This document shows, in pieces, positions 50,220 to 62,100 of a DNA stretch of 64,000 nt. Source of the DNA: an uncultured bacterium (GTDB taxonomy: Bacteria > Actinomycetota > Coriobacteriia > Coriobacteriales > Coriobacteriaceae). The notes beneath the pieces were generated by a model. That model was not told the DNA's origin. It did no database searches and saw only the letters and a list, made by a program, of their open reading frames with translations. Numbering within the stretch: the stretch's first letter is position 1; each line of letters opens with the position of its first letter. Where the stretch lies: NCBI GenBank assembly GCA_905214465.1, contig CAJMMD010000008.1, forward strand, positions 14,738 through 78,737, written 5' to 3'. Position numbers and translations under genes: made by a program.

Positions 50220-51311
50220 ATGGCACGCCCGCTAGCAGGGCAAACGCAAACGATGAGTGGCATGGACCGACATAGCGAGCTCCAGCAGCACAAGACGGCG
50301 GCCGAGTACCGCCAAGCTGCCGACGAGCATGTGCGGACCCTCAAGGATTTCTGGAAGGATTTCCTGGTGAGCGGTCTGTTTGTGCTGGCCGCCATCGTTG
50401 CCATCTTTGCATGCCTGGCCTGGTTTGCCGCGAATAACCGAGTGAGTGCCACGGGGAGTACGATCGGGGCGAAGGGCCCACGGTTTGTGCTCTCGGGAAC
50501 GCAGGGCGGCACGGCAGGTAAGTACGACGCCCAGGACAACTACGCGTCGGACAGTACAAGCCTTGCCGTGAACAATCTTTTCAACCTCAATAACATGAGT
50601 GCCGATGGCAGTCTTTCTCCGGGGTCGGCGGGCCAGCTTCAGCTCAACGTCAAGCCGCTCTGCAACGACCTGCACGATATTACGGTGGAGATGACCTGGG
50701 AGATTTCTGTCCAGACGAGCGTTGCGGGCACGGACGGCACTGCTACGGACGCATCGAAAAATGAAGAGATCATCAACTCGCTTAAAAATCTGGTGCGCGG
50801 CCATATCTTGGTTTTCCAGGGCAAAGACACCTCTGGCTTTTACTCCAATCCGCTGGTTCCCACGACAACCACGGTGACCCAGGACGGAGCGAGCGTCACC
50901 GTCATCACACAGAGCTTTACCATTCCGGCGAAGAGCTTTCGTGCTGAGGGCTCAAACAATACGACCGAAACCGTCACCAAAACCCTCTACTGGATTTGGC
51001 CGGAGCAGTTCAAGAGCTATGTTCGCACGGGCAACGCCGGCTACGGTGGCAACCTTTTCGCTAACACAGGCGACGAGGGGGGATACACGACCCTCGTCGG
51101 CGACATCAACAATAACCACGCGTGCTATTTCCGCGCCGATAGCACGAGCGTGCCAGGTCAGGCGCCTAGCGCGGTTCCGCCTGTCGGAGCCGGCATGTCC
51201 TCTGCGGATGTGGAAACCTGCGCCAATTATTACAACAACGCCGACGAGATTATCGGCAAGAACGTCAAGTACATTCGCGTGCGCTTTACCGCCAAGGAGG
51301 CGGATAAATAA
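50220..51311 (+). CDS. exported membrane-anchored protein, first gene of the surface operon
   Basis: A 363-aa protein of unknown function. After a charged cytoplasmic part (1-48) there is one hydrophobic helix (about 49-72, LVSGLFVLAAIVAIFACLAW) followed by FAANNRVSATGSTIG, a junction like that of TasA/camelysin-type exported subunits, though no SipW-type signal peptidase gene is near. The rest is predicted beta-rich and Thr/Asn/Ser-rich, with paired Cys (PLCNDL, HACYF, ETCANY). The ribosome site GGAAAGG abuts the ATG at 50220, so an in-frame ATG at 50253 or 50262 is possible. The next gene starts directly after the stop codon. Confidence 0.75.
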   Translation: MARPLAGQTQTMSGMDRHSELQQHKTAAEYRQAADEHVRTLKDFWKDFLVSGLFVLAAIVAIFACLAWFAANNRVSATGSTIGAKGPRFVLSGTQGGTAGKYDAQDNYASDSTSLAVNNLFNLNNMSADGSLSPGSAGQLQLNVKPLCNDLHDITVEMTWEISVQTSVAGTDGTATDASKNEEIINSLKNLVRGHILVFQGKDTSGFYSNPLVPTTTTVTQDGASVTVITQSFTIPAKSFRAEGSNNTTETVTKTLYWIWPEQFKSYVRTGNAGYGGNLFANTGDEGGYTTLVGDINNNHACYFRADSTSVPGQAPSAVPPVGAGMSSADVETCANYYNNADEIIGKNVKYIRVRFTAKEADK

Positions 51312-52151
51312 ATGGACGAGCAGCTTAATGCCCGCGAGCAGGGCGATATCAAACACAACGAAGGAGCGGCAAACCCCGGCGGCAACGGGTTCGGCTCGCA
51401 CGGCGAAGCGCGTCCGGCTGGCCGCATCGAGCGTATCAAGGCTTGGGTGAGCAGCCACCGTCGCGAATCCCTTGCCATCATGGGCTTGCTTACCGTGCTT
51501 CTCGTGTTGCTGGGATTGACGCTCGGATGGTTCGTCGATGCCAATCGCGGCTCCACCGTCGGCAAGATCAAGGAGCCGGCAGAGCTCAAAGTGCTGGGCC
51601 CCAACGCTACGGCAACAGAGCAGATCGACCTGAGCTACAACCCCGAATACGGCGATACCAAGACTGGCAACACGGTGACGCTCAAGCGCGCGTTTTGCGT
51701 GCAAACGGGCGGTGACGGTTTTGAGCTGCAACTCGCGAATACGACCAACATTACAGGTCTCACTATTGAGCTGTACAGAGCCGAGAACACGTCTGCGCTC
51801 CAGACGCCCGACGTGAGCGGTACCGCAGACGGCAAATCTTATAGCTGGAAAGCAACCGGAGAGAACCTGCTTACGAGCTTCGAATATATCAACAAGGAGA
51901 ACGACGGTCTGGCAGCCGTGCCGGGCGAGGGCGCAAGCGACCCTACGTTCAAGGACTATCAAAACGTCCAGCGCAACGCGCGCCCGCTCTACCGATACAA
52001 GAAATTCGGCAAGAGCGAACTCAACGCTAAGACGCTCGACGGCTCGACTGACAATGACACGCTCAACTTTATCATCAAGCTTTCGTGGGACGAGAGCGCC
52101 AAAGAGACCGATGTGATCTACCTGATCGCGCGCAACACGAGCGGTAAGTAG
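51312..52151 (+). CDS. exported membrane-anchored protein, second gene of the surface operon
   Basis: A 279-aa protein of unknown function with the same layout as its neighbours: a hydrophilic N-terminus (1-52), one hydrophobic helix (about 55-77, AIMGLLTVLLVLLGLTLGW), then FVDANRGSTVGKIK and a beta-rich extracellular part (DLSYNPEYGDTKTGNTVTL, LQLANTTNITGLTIELY). It has a single Cys in RAFCVQT. AAGGAGG lies within the end of the previous gene, 11 bases before the ATG. It may be a minor subunit of a surface fibre or an anchor for the giant protein. Confidence 0.75.
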   Translation: MDEQLNAREQGDIKHNEGAANPGGNGFGSHGEARPAGRIERIKAWVSSHRRESLAIMGLLTVLLVLLGLTLGWFVDANRGSTVGKIKEPAELKVLGPNATATEQIDLSYNPEYGDTKTGNTVTLKRAFCVQTGGDGFELQLANTTNITGLTIELYRAENTSALQTPDVSGTADGKSYSWKATGENLLTSFEYINKENDGLAAVPGEGASDPTFKDYQNVQRNARPLYRYKKFGKSELNAKTLDGSTDNDTLNFIIKLSWDESAKETDVIYLIARNTSGK

Positions 52152-52165
52152 GAGAGGGGGCGCAC

Positions 52166-53110
52166 ATGGAGAAGCGAGAGAAGCAGCAGGATGCCGAGCG
52201 CGAGCAGCTGGCAAAAAGCAAGAGCCTAGCCAAGAATAAGCTGGTTGTGGCAGCAATCGCACTTGCTTGCGCCGTGGCGCTCGTGACGGGTGGTTACTTT
52301 ACCTATTCCGCCTACACCGCCAACGGATTTCTAAAGTCCGTCGCCGCAACGGGCACCGCGCAGAGCCTGTTTGCGAGCGACCTGCTCACGGGCTATATGA
52401 GTGCGCCTGGCAACGACGAGCTCGACCGCGCCCAGCGCTCCGTTACGGTATATCCCAACAACAAGCAGTGCAGCTTCACCTTTAGCATCTATAACTATTT
52501 GCTGAGCAACAGCAACTTCTGCAACGATAAAAACGTGACGTATACCTTGACGGTCGAGGGGTATGGGCTCGATGGTGCCACGTGGAGCTATGCGCCCCAA
52601 CCCGCCGGAAACGTCAAGCTTCCGGAGAATCAGCCTACCAAGAACGATTACACCGTGACCTTTCCTGAGGACAAGTTGGGACATGCCTACTTTGTGATTA
52701 AGGCCATGGTTGTTTCGAAGGAGAGCCCCGGCACCGAGCTCACCTGTCTGGCGGCGAAAGTCGTGCCGTCAAAGAAGGCCGAGGTCAAAACCGCTGCGGT
52801 TGAGGGCGCGCTGGTTGATGAGGCTGGCAAGTTTGCTGATTACGCTGCGTACAACTACCGTGTGACGGTTACGGGCGCACCGGCAAACGTCACGCTCACG
52901 TGGGGGGAGAACGTGGAGATCGATCCGTTCTTCGAGACCAACCATGGCGCGACGGTGGATGCTGCAGCTCGCAAGGCTACGTTCACCATGGAGCCGGGTT
53001 CGATGGTCGTCAACTTTTACCGAGCGGACGGCAAAACGCCCGGTGGCTGGGGTGACCTGGGCATTAGCGTGAGCGGAACTACCCTGACGGGCACGACGGA
53101 GACTCAATAA
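52166..53110 (+). CDS. exported membrane-anchored protein, third gene of the surface operon
   Basis: A 314-aa protein of unknown function. A strongly charged N-terminus (1-24) precedes one helix (about 25-46) and the junction YFTYSAYTANGFLKSV, similar to the junctions of the two upstream genes and to camelysin/TasA-type proteins. The extracellular part is beta-rich, with FTFSIYNYLLSNSNFCND in the middle and a final module that begins near TAAVEGALVDEAG and contains YNYRVTVTGAPANVTLTWG. GGAGAGGGGG precedes the ATG. It ends 40 bases before the giant protein gene. Confidence 0.75.
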   Translation: MEKREKQQDAEREQLAKSKSLAKNKLVVAAIALACAVALVTGGYFTYSAYTANGFLKSVAATGTAQSLFASDLLTGYMSAPGNDELDRAQRSVTVYPNNKQCSFTFSIYNYLLSNSNFCNDKNVTYTLTVEGYGLDGATWSYAPQPAGNVKLPENQPTKNDYTVTFPEDKLGHAYFVIKAMVVSKESPGTELTCLAAKVVPSKKAEVKTAAVEGALVDEAGKFADYAAYNYRVTVTGAPANVTLTWGENVEIDPFFETNHGATVDAAARKATFTMEPGSMVVNFYRADGKTPGGWGDLGISVSGTTLTGTTETQ

Positions 53111-53150
53111 CTCTGGAAGCGGAGTTTTTAGGATAAGAGGTACGGAATCG

Positions 53151-56100
53151 ATGAGAACGGCAAAGCGCATACTCGCAGAGTTCATGACGGTGGTCATGGT
53201 GCTCCAAGCATGCTCGCCCACGGTGGTTGCTGTGGCGGCAGGCTGGCAGAACATCTCGAACGAGATTGCTGCCGCATCTGCGAAGGCGTTGGATACTGCC
53301 GAGGGCGGCGAGACCAACGGCGATGTCACGATCGGGTCTGGGTCGAGTGATACCGGTGCCGACAGCGACAGTGCTGGGGATGACGCGGCGAAGGATGACG
53401 CTGCAGCAGGCGATACCACCGATAGCGCCATGGGTTCCGATTCCACGGGCGACCAGACGGAAGGCGACGATGCCGCTGACGATGCCGCCGCTGACGACGC
53501 CGAGCAAGATGCCGATGATGCGACTTCGGAGGACGCTGAGGCCCAGGCGGGTGCGACGATCACGGATTTGAAAAAGCTTGTCGAGCTGCTCAAGGCTAAT
53601 GGTGCGGAAAACATCGTGCTCAAAGAAGATAACAGTGGAATCAAAAGCCTCAATGTCAAGTCGTCGGAGGCGTTCGCCGCCCTGTCTAACGCCGACGCTT
53701 CGCTTTACTATGATGCGCAGATCAAGGTTATCATCACGGGCGATGCGAAGCTCACCGAGTCGGCTAATAACGGCATGTCTTTCCAGGGCTTTGGCAGCGA
53801 TGAGCATCCGTTTGAAGGCAGGATCTATAGGTCGCTGAATGGCGCTGATAGTCCCGTCGAGCTCACGACTGATCGGACGGTTTTTAATAGCCTCAAGCTG
53901 ACCGACCAAAACAATATGGTCAAGATGAAGTGGGTGGGCGCGACTAGCTATAGCGCGCCGATGGTCGCTTCGAAGGTCAGCGGTGCGGAAAACAGCGAAG
54001 AGAGTAAGACGCTTAACGCGTCGGTTGACATCGCGGGTCCCGTTGATAAGAAGGATGATACGACTTCCGTCTTGACGGCACCCCTCCTGGGTGAGACGAC
54101 GGGCTATCTTGCTGCGAAAGTTACCTATAGCTTCACCGGTTCCCACAAGATTCTCAAGGTGAATGCGACGGGCAACATTGGCTTGATTGGTAACACGGTC
54201 GAAAGCGGGGCCTTGACGGTTGAGTCCGTCACGTTCCCCAACGATCTGGCCTCAGGCGGAACCGTCGAAACGAGCTCTGACAACGCTGGGCTGCTCGTAG
54301 GCGAAGTCAAGGACGGTGCGACCCTGAGCGTCGGCACCCTGACCAATGTTCCCGCCGCCACCGTCCAGTCCACGAGCGGCTTTGCCGGTGGCGTTGTAGG
54401 CCTCGTTGGCTCGAGTGCAGGTGCCACGGTCAACGTCACGGAGGCTCTCGACCTACACGCGCTCACCGTCAAGGACACCACCGCCAGCGGCGGTTTTATC
54501 GGCAAGGCAGCCAACCTCACGCTTACCGTGGGTACGGATAACAGCGGAAAAGACGCCTCGGGCAATGCCATCACCATCAAGCCTGCACGCGCGGTTGGGT
54601 CATCATCGGCCGGCACGTATGCAGGTGGCCTTATCGGCGACGCCTCGTTTGCCGGCAAGTTCACCATCAATGGCGACATCTTCGACTTTGGCGAGGGCGT
54701 GGATCTCAGCGTATCCAACACGAGCGTCGCTCCTTCTGCCGGCGGACTGTTCGGCGAGCTCGACATCTCGAACGGCGATGTGACCGTCAGCGGCGGATCG
54801 TATACAAGTACGTTGCAAAACGGAACGGACAACAACAATAGCGTGCGCGGCAACTACGGCGGCTTGGTGGGCAAGCTGTGGGGCAGGAAGGATGGCGAGG
54901 CACTGCGTGCGTTCACGGTGCAGGATGGCGCCGCGGTGTCGTTTGGCGTGGGCTCCAACGGCAAGCTCACCTATGCGGGCGGCCTGGTAGGCTACCTTGG
55001 CGAAGGCAACGGGAGTCCCAACGAGTCTGCCGTGGTCATTGATGACGCAACGGTGACATGTGCAACATCGGGCTACGCCAGCAATAGTGGCAAGTATGGC
55101 GGTGCCGTGGGCGTCGTGGACACAAAAAACGTTCTAGAAGTGCGCGGCCTAAAGGTCGAAACCGCCGGCAACGCCACCATCGGCGGCTCGAACGGCGGCT
55201 TTGCCGGAGTCGTCGGATCGTCGTGGCGCGGCATCGTTAAGTTCAGCGGTGTCACCGATCTGTCGGACGCCAGATTCGCGGAAAACGACCACACCGCGCA
55301 GCTAGTCTATGAGAACTTCAACTCACTCATTTTTGCCGCGGGTAGCGGAAGCGACGGCGGTGCCACCGCAGGCGATATCACAAAATGGCAATACAAGCGC
55401 CCCACCACTCAGGTCAAGATTGATGACATCTACAGCTATGGTCAGGTCATTCGCCTGGGCAGTGGGCTGAGCAATGATCTCATCACCATCAACGATTCGC
55501 ACCAGTGTATCTTTAAATCGAACCTCGTAAAAACTGGTGGCGCCTTTGTGCTGGCAGGCGTCGACGATTTCGCAAAGCTGGCGATCACCTGGCAAACGAG
55601 CGGGTACTTCTCCGCCGTGGAGGACGTTGCGGATGACAATTTCGCTCAGATTCCTTCGACGAACATCACGCTCTCTGCAGACATCAACCTTTCCGGCACA
55701 GGTCTTACCGGCCTTACCAAAGACCGACAGCCCAAAGAGCAAGCCGGCGTTAACGAGAACAACCACAGCTTTACCGCCACGCTCAACGGCAACGGTCACA
55801 CCATAAGTCTGGCGGTGGGCGAGCCTTACGGCATGCGCGGCAATAGCGAGGTCAGTGCCACCAGTGATGGCAACGGCAAAATCTATCGCCACGGCCGCCT
55901 GGGCTTGTTCGCAGCAATCAACGGCGCAACTGTCTCCGACGTCACAATCGCCGGCTCTATGAAGTTCGATAACGGCGCGGCCATTGATGCCGGATCGCTT
56001 GCGGGCACCATTGCGGGCGGTCTGACGCTGTCTGGCGCAACGTGCAAAACGAATATCGCGTGCGATGATACGTTCGCTAACGATGTGAACATTAACGATG

Positions 56101-59100
56101 TGAACATTGGTGGTATTGCGGGCAGCGTGTCGACAGCTTCCACGGTTACGTTTGGGGGCAGCAGCAAGGCTCAAGCGACCATCGCTGCAACTAAAACGCT
56201 TAACGGCAATATTCGCATTGGCGGCGCCATCGGCTATGTGGGCGATTATGCCTCGACATTCAATGTTACGGGTCTCGAAGCCGGCGGCAAAATCGAAACC
56301 GGCAATTGCGCCAGCGGCAAGATTGCCCAAGTTGGTGGCCTTATCGGCTGCATCGCACAGGGTAAACAAGAAAACGTGACAAACAAGACCAATGTGGCGA
56401 CCGTCAACATCGCAGGGTTGGTGTTCGATTCGTTCGCCATGAGCGTCGGCAAAAACGGCGATAAGCTCAATGGCGCGGGCGGTCTCTTGGGTTATAGCTG
56501 GGGCAACGCGGTCGTAACTATCGGAGATAACAGCGTTAACAAGGATGTAAACTCCTATGCTCTGAGAACAACCAAGGCCTCAATAACTGCGGAGAATTCC
56601 AAGGAGCTCGGCGGTCTTGTATACGCCGCTAGTGGCCACTGGGTCATCAACGACTATGCCATCGACCTTTCGGGTGCAACCATTAACGCGAGCAACGCCG
56701 AGATGTTGGGCTTGCTCGTCGGCCGTGGCAGCAGGGTAGCCGACGGAATATACGGTTCCGAGCCGTATGCGGGATTATATCTAGAAGATAAGGCTTATTG
56801 GGGTACTGCCTATAGGGTCGAAGGCATTCATGTTGCGGAAGCTAAGTCCATAAAGAAGTTTGATGAATGGGTTGGCGACGGCAGGAAGCCAGGCAGCAAG
56901 CTAATCGATGCCGAATGGAACACTGTCGTTTCACTTCACACCAAAGACGACGTTAATAATGGCAAGCTCGACATGAGCGGAAATCCGGGAAGCGATAACA
57001 GCTATCACAATCGAACGGATTTCGGCAACTCACGCAAAACCAACGCTTGGACGAGGTATTACTACAATCTTGACAAGGCGTATACGGTAGTAGGCAGCAA
57101 CTCAAAAAATAGTAGTGCGAGCAGCTGGATGGACCGCCCGGAGTACTTGTTGCTTTGGTGTGCATGCCTGTATGCCCCGCCTGCAATTCAGGGCTATATC
57201 ATTCCGGGAAATCGTGAGATTTTCAAAGGAAACAATATTGGTACGAACGGTTCCGAGGGCGTGGCTATCAACCTAGAGGGATACAGCTTCTACCCCACCA
57301 ACCCCACCAGTAATTCCACGGTAACGGTAAAAAACGCAACCATTACGTTCCATTATTCCGATATTAAAGCTGAGCAAGAAGGCAATAAAAAGAATAACGA
57401 AGCCACGCAGCACGAGAATATGCACTGCGCTCTCATCCGAACTCACACGGGCGATCTTAAGGTTGAGAATGTCACGCTTGCTGGTACCGTGGGCTCTGTT
57501 GTGAGCGATTGGGGAAGCTCGTCTGGCGCGCTTGTGTGTCGCTATATCTACGGACCCGTCAAAAAAACCAATGTGGCACAAATCACGATAAACGGTTTAG
57601 TGCTCGATGGTCTTGCGGTCGATGGTGTGACGAACGCCACCCAATACGCTCCACTGCTAATCAACCAGATGCAGACCCTTGTAAACCTTGATGCGAAGAA
57701 TATCTCGGTAACCGATTCGTACAATAACGGTACGAAAAAAAAGATTGCAGCTACAAGCTTGTTTGGCGAGCTCGGCGTGGGAGATAAGGCCAATCAGGTC
57801 ATAGCGAAGTTTGAGAAAATAAGCTTGCCCAGCCAAACGGACAATTCGATTTTTACCCACGCGAGCCTGCTGGAGAGCTTTGGCTACGCGACCGGCGGCA
57901 CGGGCTCGGCGGACTATACCTTTACAGCAGATGCCGCTCAAAATGACAAGGTGACCTACGGATCCGAAATTGATAGGAAAGGCACGGAGTACTCCGGCAA
58001 GCAGCTTTGGTATTACGATGAAGCGACGTATGGCACCCCTAACGGCTTGGTGAAGGCTGGGGATAAGACGGCGAATGTCGATGCCCCGGTGTTCGGTGAC
58101 TATCTTCCTTATGTTTATAAGGGGAAGGCCACCGAGAGCAATGTCCAGTACCACGAAATAAAAGTCAACCAGCGTATTCCAAAGCTGATAACGGGATGTG
58201 GTACATATGGCGATCCGTATACCGTTAAGGACGCGACGGAGATGAACGCCATCGCCAACTACATCAACAATAGCGTGGCATTGGATGGCTGGGAAGTCAC
58301 CATTGCCGCTGACCAGAGTGCGCTTTGCACTCGCCGCAGCGACCAATCGACCAACAATGAGGTTACGTACGTCTATAAGCAGGCAAACGGTACTGATAAA
58401 AAATGGGAGAGGAAGATCGGCGATAAGACCGATCCCGAGCAGACGCTGAGCGACGAAACCGTGCGCCGCTATATACAGAGTGCGTATTACAGCATAGAGC
58501 CTGACAAAGATAGTAAGATTACCGTCGATGCGGCATCGTTTGGCGGGTTTGGCAACAAGGCCAATCCGTTCCGCGGTGTTATCGTTGGCGATCTGGGCGC
58601 CTCGACTGCAACAATTGAGATTGAAAACAACAAGGGCGAGCTTCGCGGCCTGGTTCCCTATAGCTATGGCAGCGTGGTACGCAACCTCAACATCAATTAT
58701 GTGAACGAGTCGGCGGCGATTACTTATTCTGCCAAGGACGCCGACGGTGCCCCAACGGCGTTCTTTGGTGGCGTTATCGGCTGCATCCTTGGTGGCGATA
58801 ACATTATCGATGGCGTGGTCGTAAATGGGGCGACGGCCGATAACCCCACAACTGGCTTTACGGTTACTGGTGGCGGAACTAAGTCACATCTTGTTCCCGT
58901 CGGCGGTTACGTTGGTGCCATTGCGGGCGGCGGTGTGATCTTCCGCAATATGTCAGGGACGTCTTGGCGCGCTGGAACCAGCGACAAGTCTCAGGGGCTT
59001 GGAACGGGCAACTTCCGGCAGTACGACAATCCCTACGTTGGCCGTGTGATTGATGGCTATGCCTTTAGCGAGGGCTGCAAAGTCGAAAACGGTAACGCTA

Positions 59101-62100
59101 GCTACAAGATCAACGAGCTCACAAACAAGGGAACCGCCTGCGTCACTACCACGGGCACCGACAACAAGTATATCGGCACTGATGCCGAGGCACCCGTGAC
59201 CACGGTGGAAAACGCCCAGGGCCTTTTGGTGCTCTCGGCCATCATTAGCTCGGGTGCGGGTGCTGGAGCGGCACATACCGACTACGCTAATTATGGCGTG
59301 TTCCGCGGCTCCAAGGCGTACTGGGGCAGCGATAAGCAGGACCCGGCGATAAACGGCTACCTGTTTGGCAACAAGGAATATGGTAAGGTGCGAAATGCCA
59401 GCTACGACTGCGTGGGCAAGCCTGCGAGCGCTGCCGGCGATTTCGAAACCGCCAAAAACGATGACCAGAAGGCCCCGGGCAAACAGGGGTGGCACGGCCC
59501 GCTCGACCATGATGACGATGTAAATTCGCCCTACCTGGTGGCGTCCTACGCTGCCGACTACCAAACGGGCTACGTGTGCGCGTCGAAATCTATCGGCATG
59601 AGCCTGGAGTTCAAGGAAAATGCCACCTACGATATGACCGGCTACGGCACGGGATACGTGGGCCTTAGCGGCCGTTACTATTCCAATGCTTGCAGCTCGA
59701 ACGAGGCGTCCACCGATCGCGACCGCATCACGCCGCACGTGGCAACGATCGACGGCAACGGGGCCACCATCACGGTAGGCGCCAAAGATGCCACTTACGG
59801 CGTCGTCGAATATGCCGATGACGACTATAAGGTCTCGGGCGTGGGCGGCCTATTCAGCACCGTGATGTTCACCTCAACCAATGTGGGGCAGAGCGTCACC
59901 GCGAATGACGGCGCTCAGGTCAAAGACCTTACCTTTAGTAACTGCAACGTATCGCTCACGTACAAAGACGCCAACGGTAGCATTGCCTCGGGACCGGCAT
60001 CGAACGACCTCATCGGCACCGGCCTATTGGCGGGCGCAACGGCCAACTACGACGGCAACACGCGTGGCGTCTACCGCAACGTACAGATGAAGAACTGCAC
60101 CGTGTTGGGCGCAAAGAGCGTAGGAGGGCTTCTTGGCAGCTCGGGCCGTACCAGCCGAAGGACGGATAACGACGTGACCTATATGGTCAATTTCGGCTCC
60201 GGCACGCAGGCGCCCGCGAATCTCTATGACTGCTCATACACTGGCCTTAGCGTCACGGGCGAGAAGTACGTTGGCGGCTATGTGGGTGCGATCGCCTCGC
60301 CGTGCAGCGTGTGGACAACCGCGGCCACGGGGGTATACGAGAAGACTATTGGCAAAAACTCGACCATAACCGCCACGGGAACAACACCCTACGTGGGCGG
60401 CGTGTTCGGTTATACCTCCAGTAACGTATCGGTGAACACCAAAATTGGCATCACGGAAGCCGTCGCATCGAGCACGGCAGTCATCTCTGGGGTAAATGTA
60501 CTCGCCACCGGGTCGAACACCGATAAGTACATGGGCGCCGGCGGTGTGGTCGGAAGCGCCTATAGAGGCGTTATTTCTATAAGCAACGTGCGCATTGATG
60601 CCGGAGGCGATGCCAAGAGCGCCATCATCGGCGATGCCACCGGAACGAACAATAGCATCCGTAATGCGGGCGGCTTGATTGGCGAGGTCACGAGCAGTGG
60701 CAGCCCCAACACGTACTGGTTTGAGGACTGTAGCGTCGAGAATATCAACATTGCCGGCACCGACCAATGCTCGGGCGGACTTATCGGCTACTACTTCAGC
60801 AATGTGAACATAGCCTGCAACAATATCGCGATTGAGTGCGCCACGATCAAGGGCAGGTGGAGCGGCGGTCTACTTGGCGCGATTAACAGCGGTGCCGACG
60901 TCATCAACGTCACCAACACAAAGGTATCTAACACAACGTTTGGCGGAACCTCCAACGGCGGCATTGCGGGCGACGGGCGCGGCCAGTTCCATCTGGTAAA
61001 CGTGCTCATGGACAGCAATACCTACAAATTGGGCTCTAAGCAGGGCGTGCTCTTAGGCGAGGTTGACACAAACGGCTATAGCCTCTCCGCAGCGGGCGTG
61101 AACGTAAAGCTCGGCAACGGCAAGACCACGCGTGATCTGCCGCCGATGGTTTACACGACCAATACGGCCGCCGTAAACAGGAAGACCTACATCGCGTTCG
61201 GCGACTATAAGGACACGCTGCGCGCGCCCGACGAGGGCACCACGCTCTACGGTGCGGACGATACCGCTACCACGGCGGCAAGCCCGTACGTGACCACGAG
61301 CCCCGTAAGCACGCTGGCGGTGCGTGCCTCCGACAACGACACCACCGATCGCTACCTGTTTGGCGACGGCGCCACCATCGACACCGCGGCGACCGTCCAG
61401 AGCGAGGCAGGCACCGGTGTTGCCGATCGCTACACCTACACGAATATCGGCGGCATTAATGACAACGGCGCCTATCAAAATAAGTCGAGCTACGATGCCT
61501 CATCCGTGGCCAGTAAGTTCAATTCGAATAATGATACAAGCAGCAACCAAGCCACAACGGATTTCTCCGTTTTGGTGATCTCTGGCAACGACAACACGAC
61601 GGTCAAGAGCTATCTAAACATCGTCACGAACGGCGGCTTCTCCGATGCCTGCAGATTGAATAACGAGAATGGCACCAATCCGCACGTGACGGCCAAAGCA
61701 GAGGTTTTCCAACTCAAGGACGGTGTGTTCGTTAAGGACGATGACGCGTCGAACAATCCCACGCTTCGCGTGGTGAACAACGGCAAGAACAACATGTCGT
61801 TTAGCCCAAGCTCCGATTGGGATAACGGCAAGGGTCGCTTTACGCTCCTGACCGTCACCTTTACCGAGGCGGGTCAGAGCTACAACGTTCAGGTGCCGAT
61901 CATCGTTAAGCGCAAGCTCGAGATCGATTTCACTGCAACGTATGATTACGGCACTAAGTTTAAAGAAAGCGACTACGCTAACCTTGGAAAAGATGCACAC
62001 GTGCTTACGAGCTTTGGCGAGCCGATGACGGGTCTGCTTACCTGGACATACAATTCTGCCAATGGGAAGGAAGTCGACTTTGGCTGGGACAGCTATATGG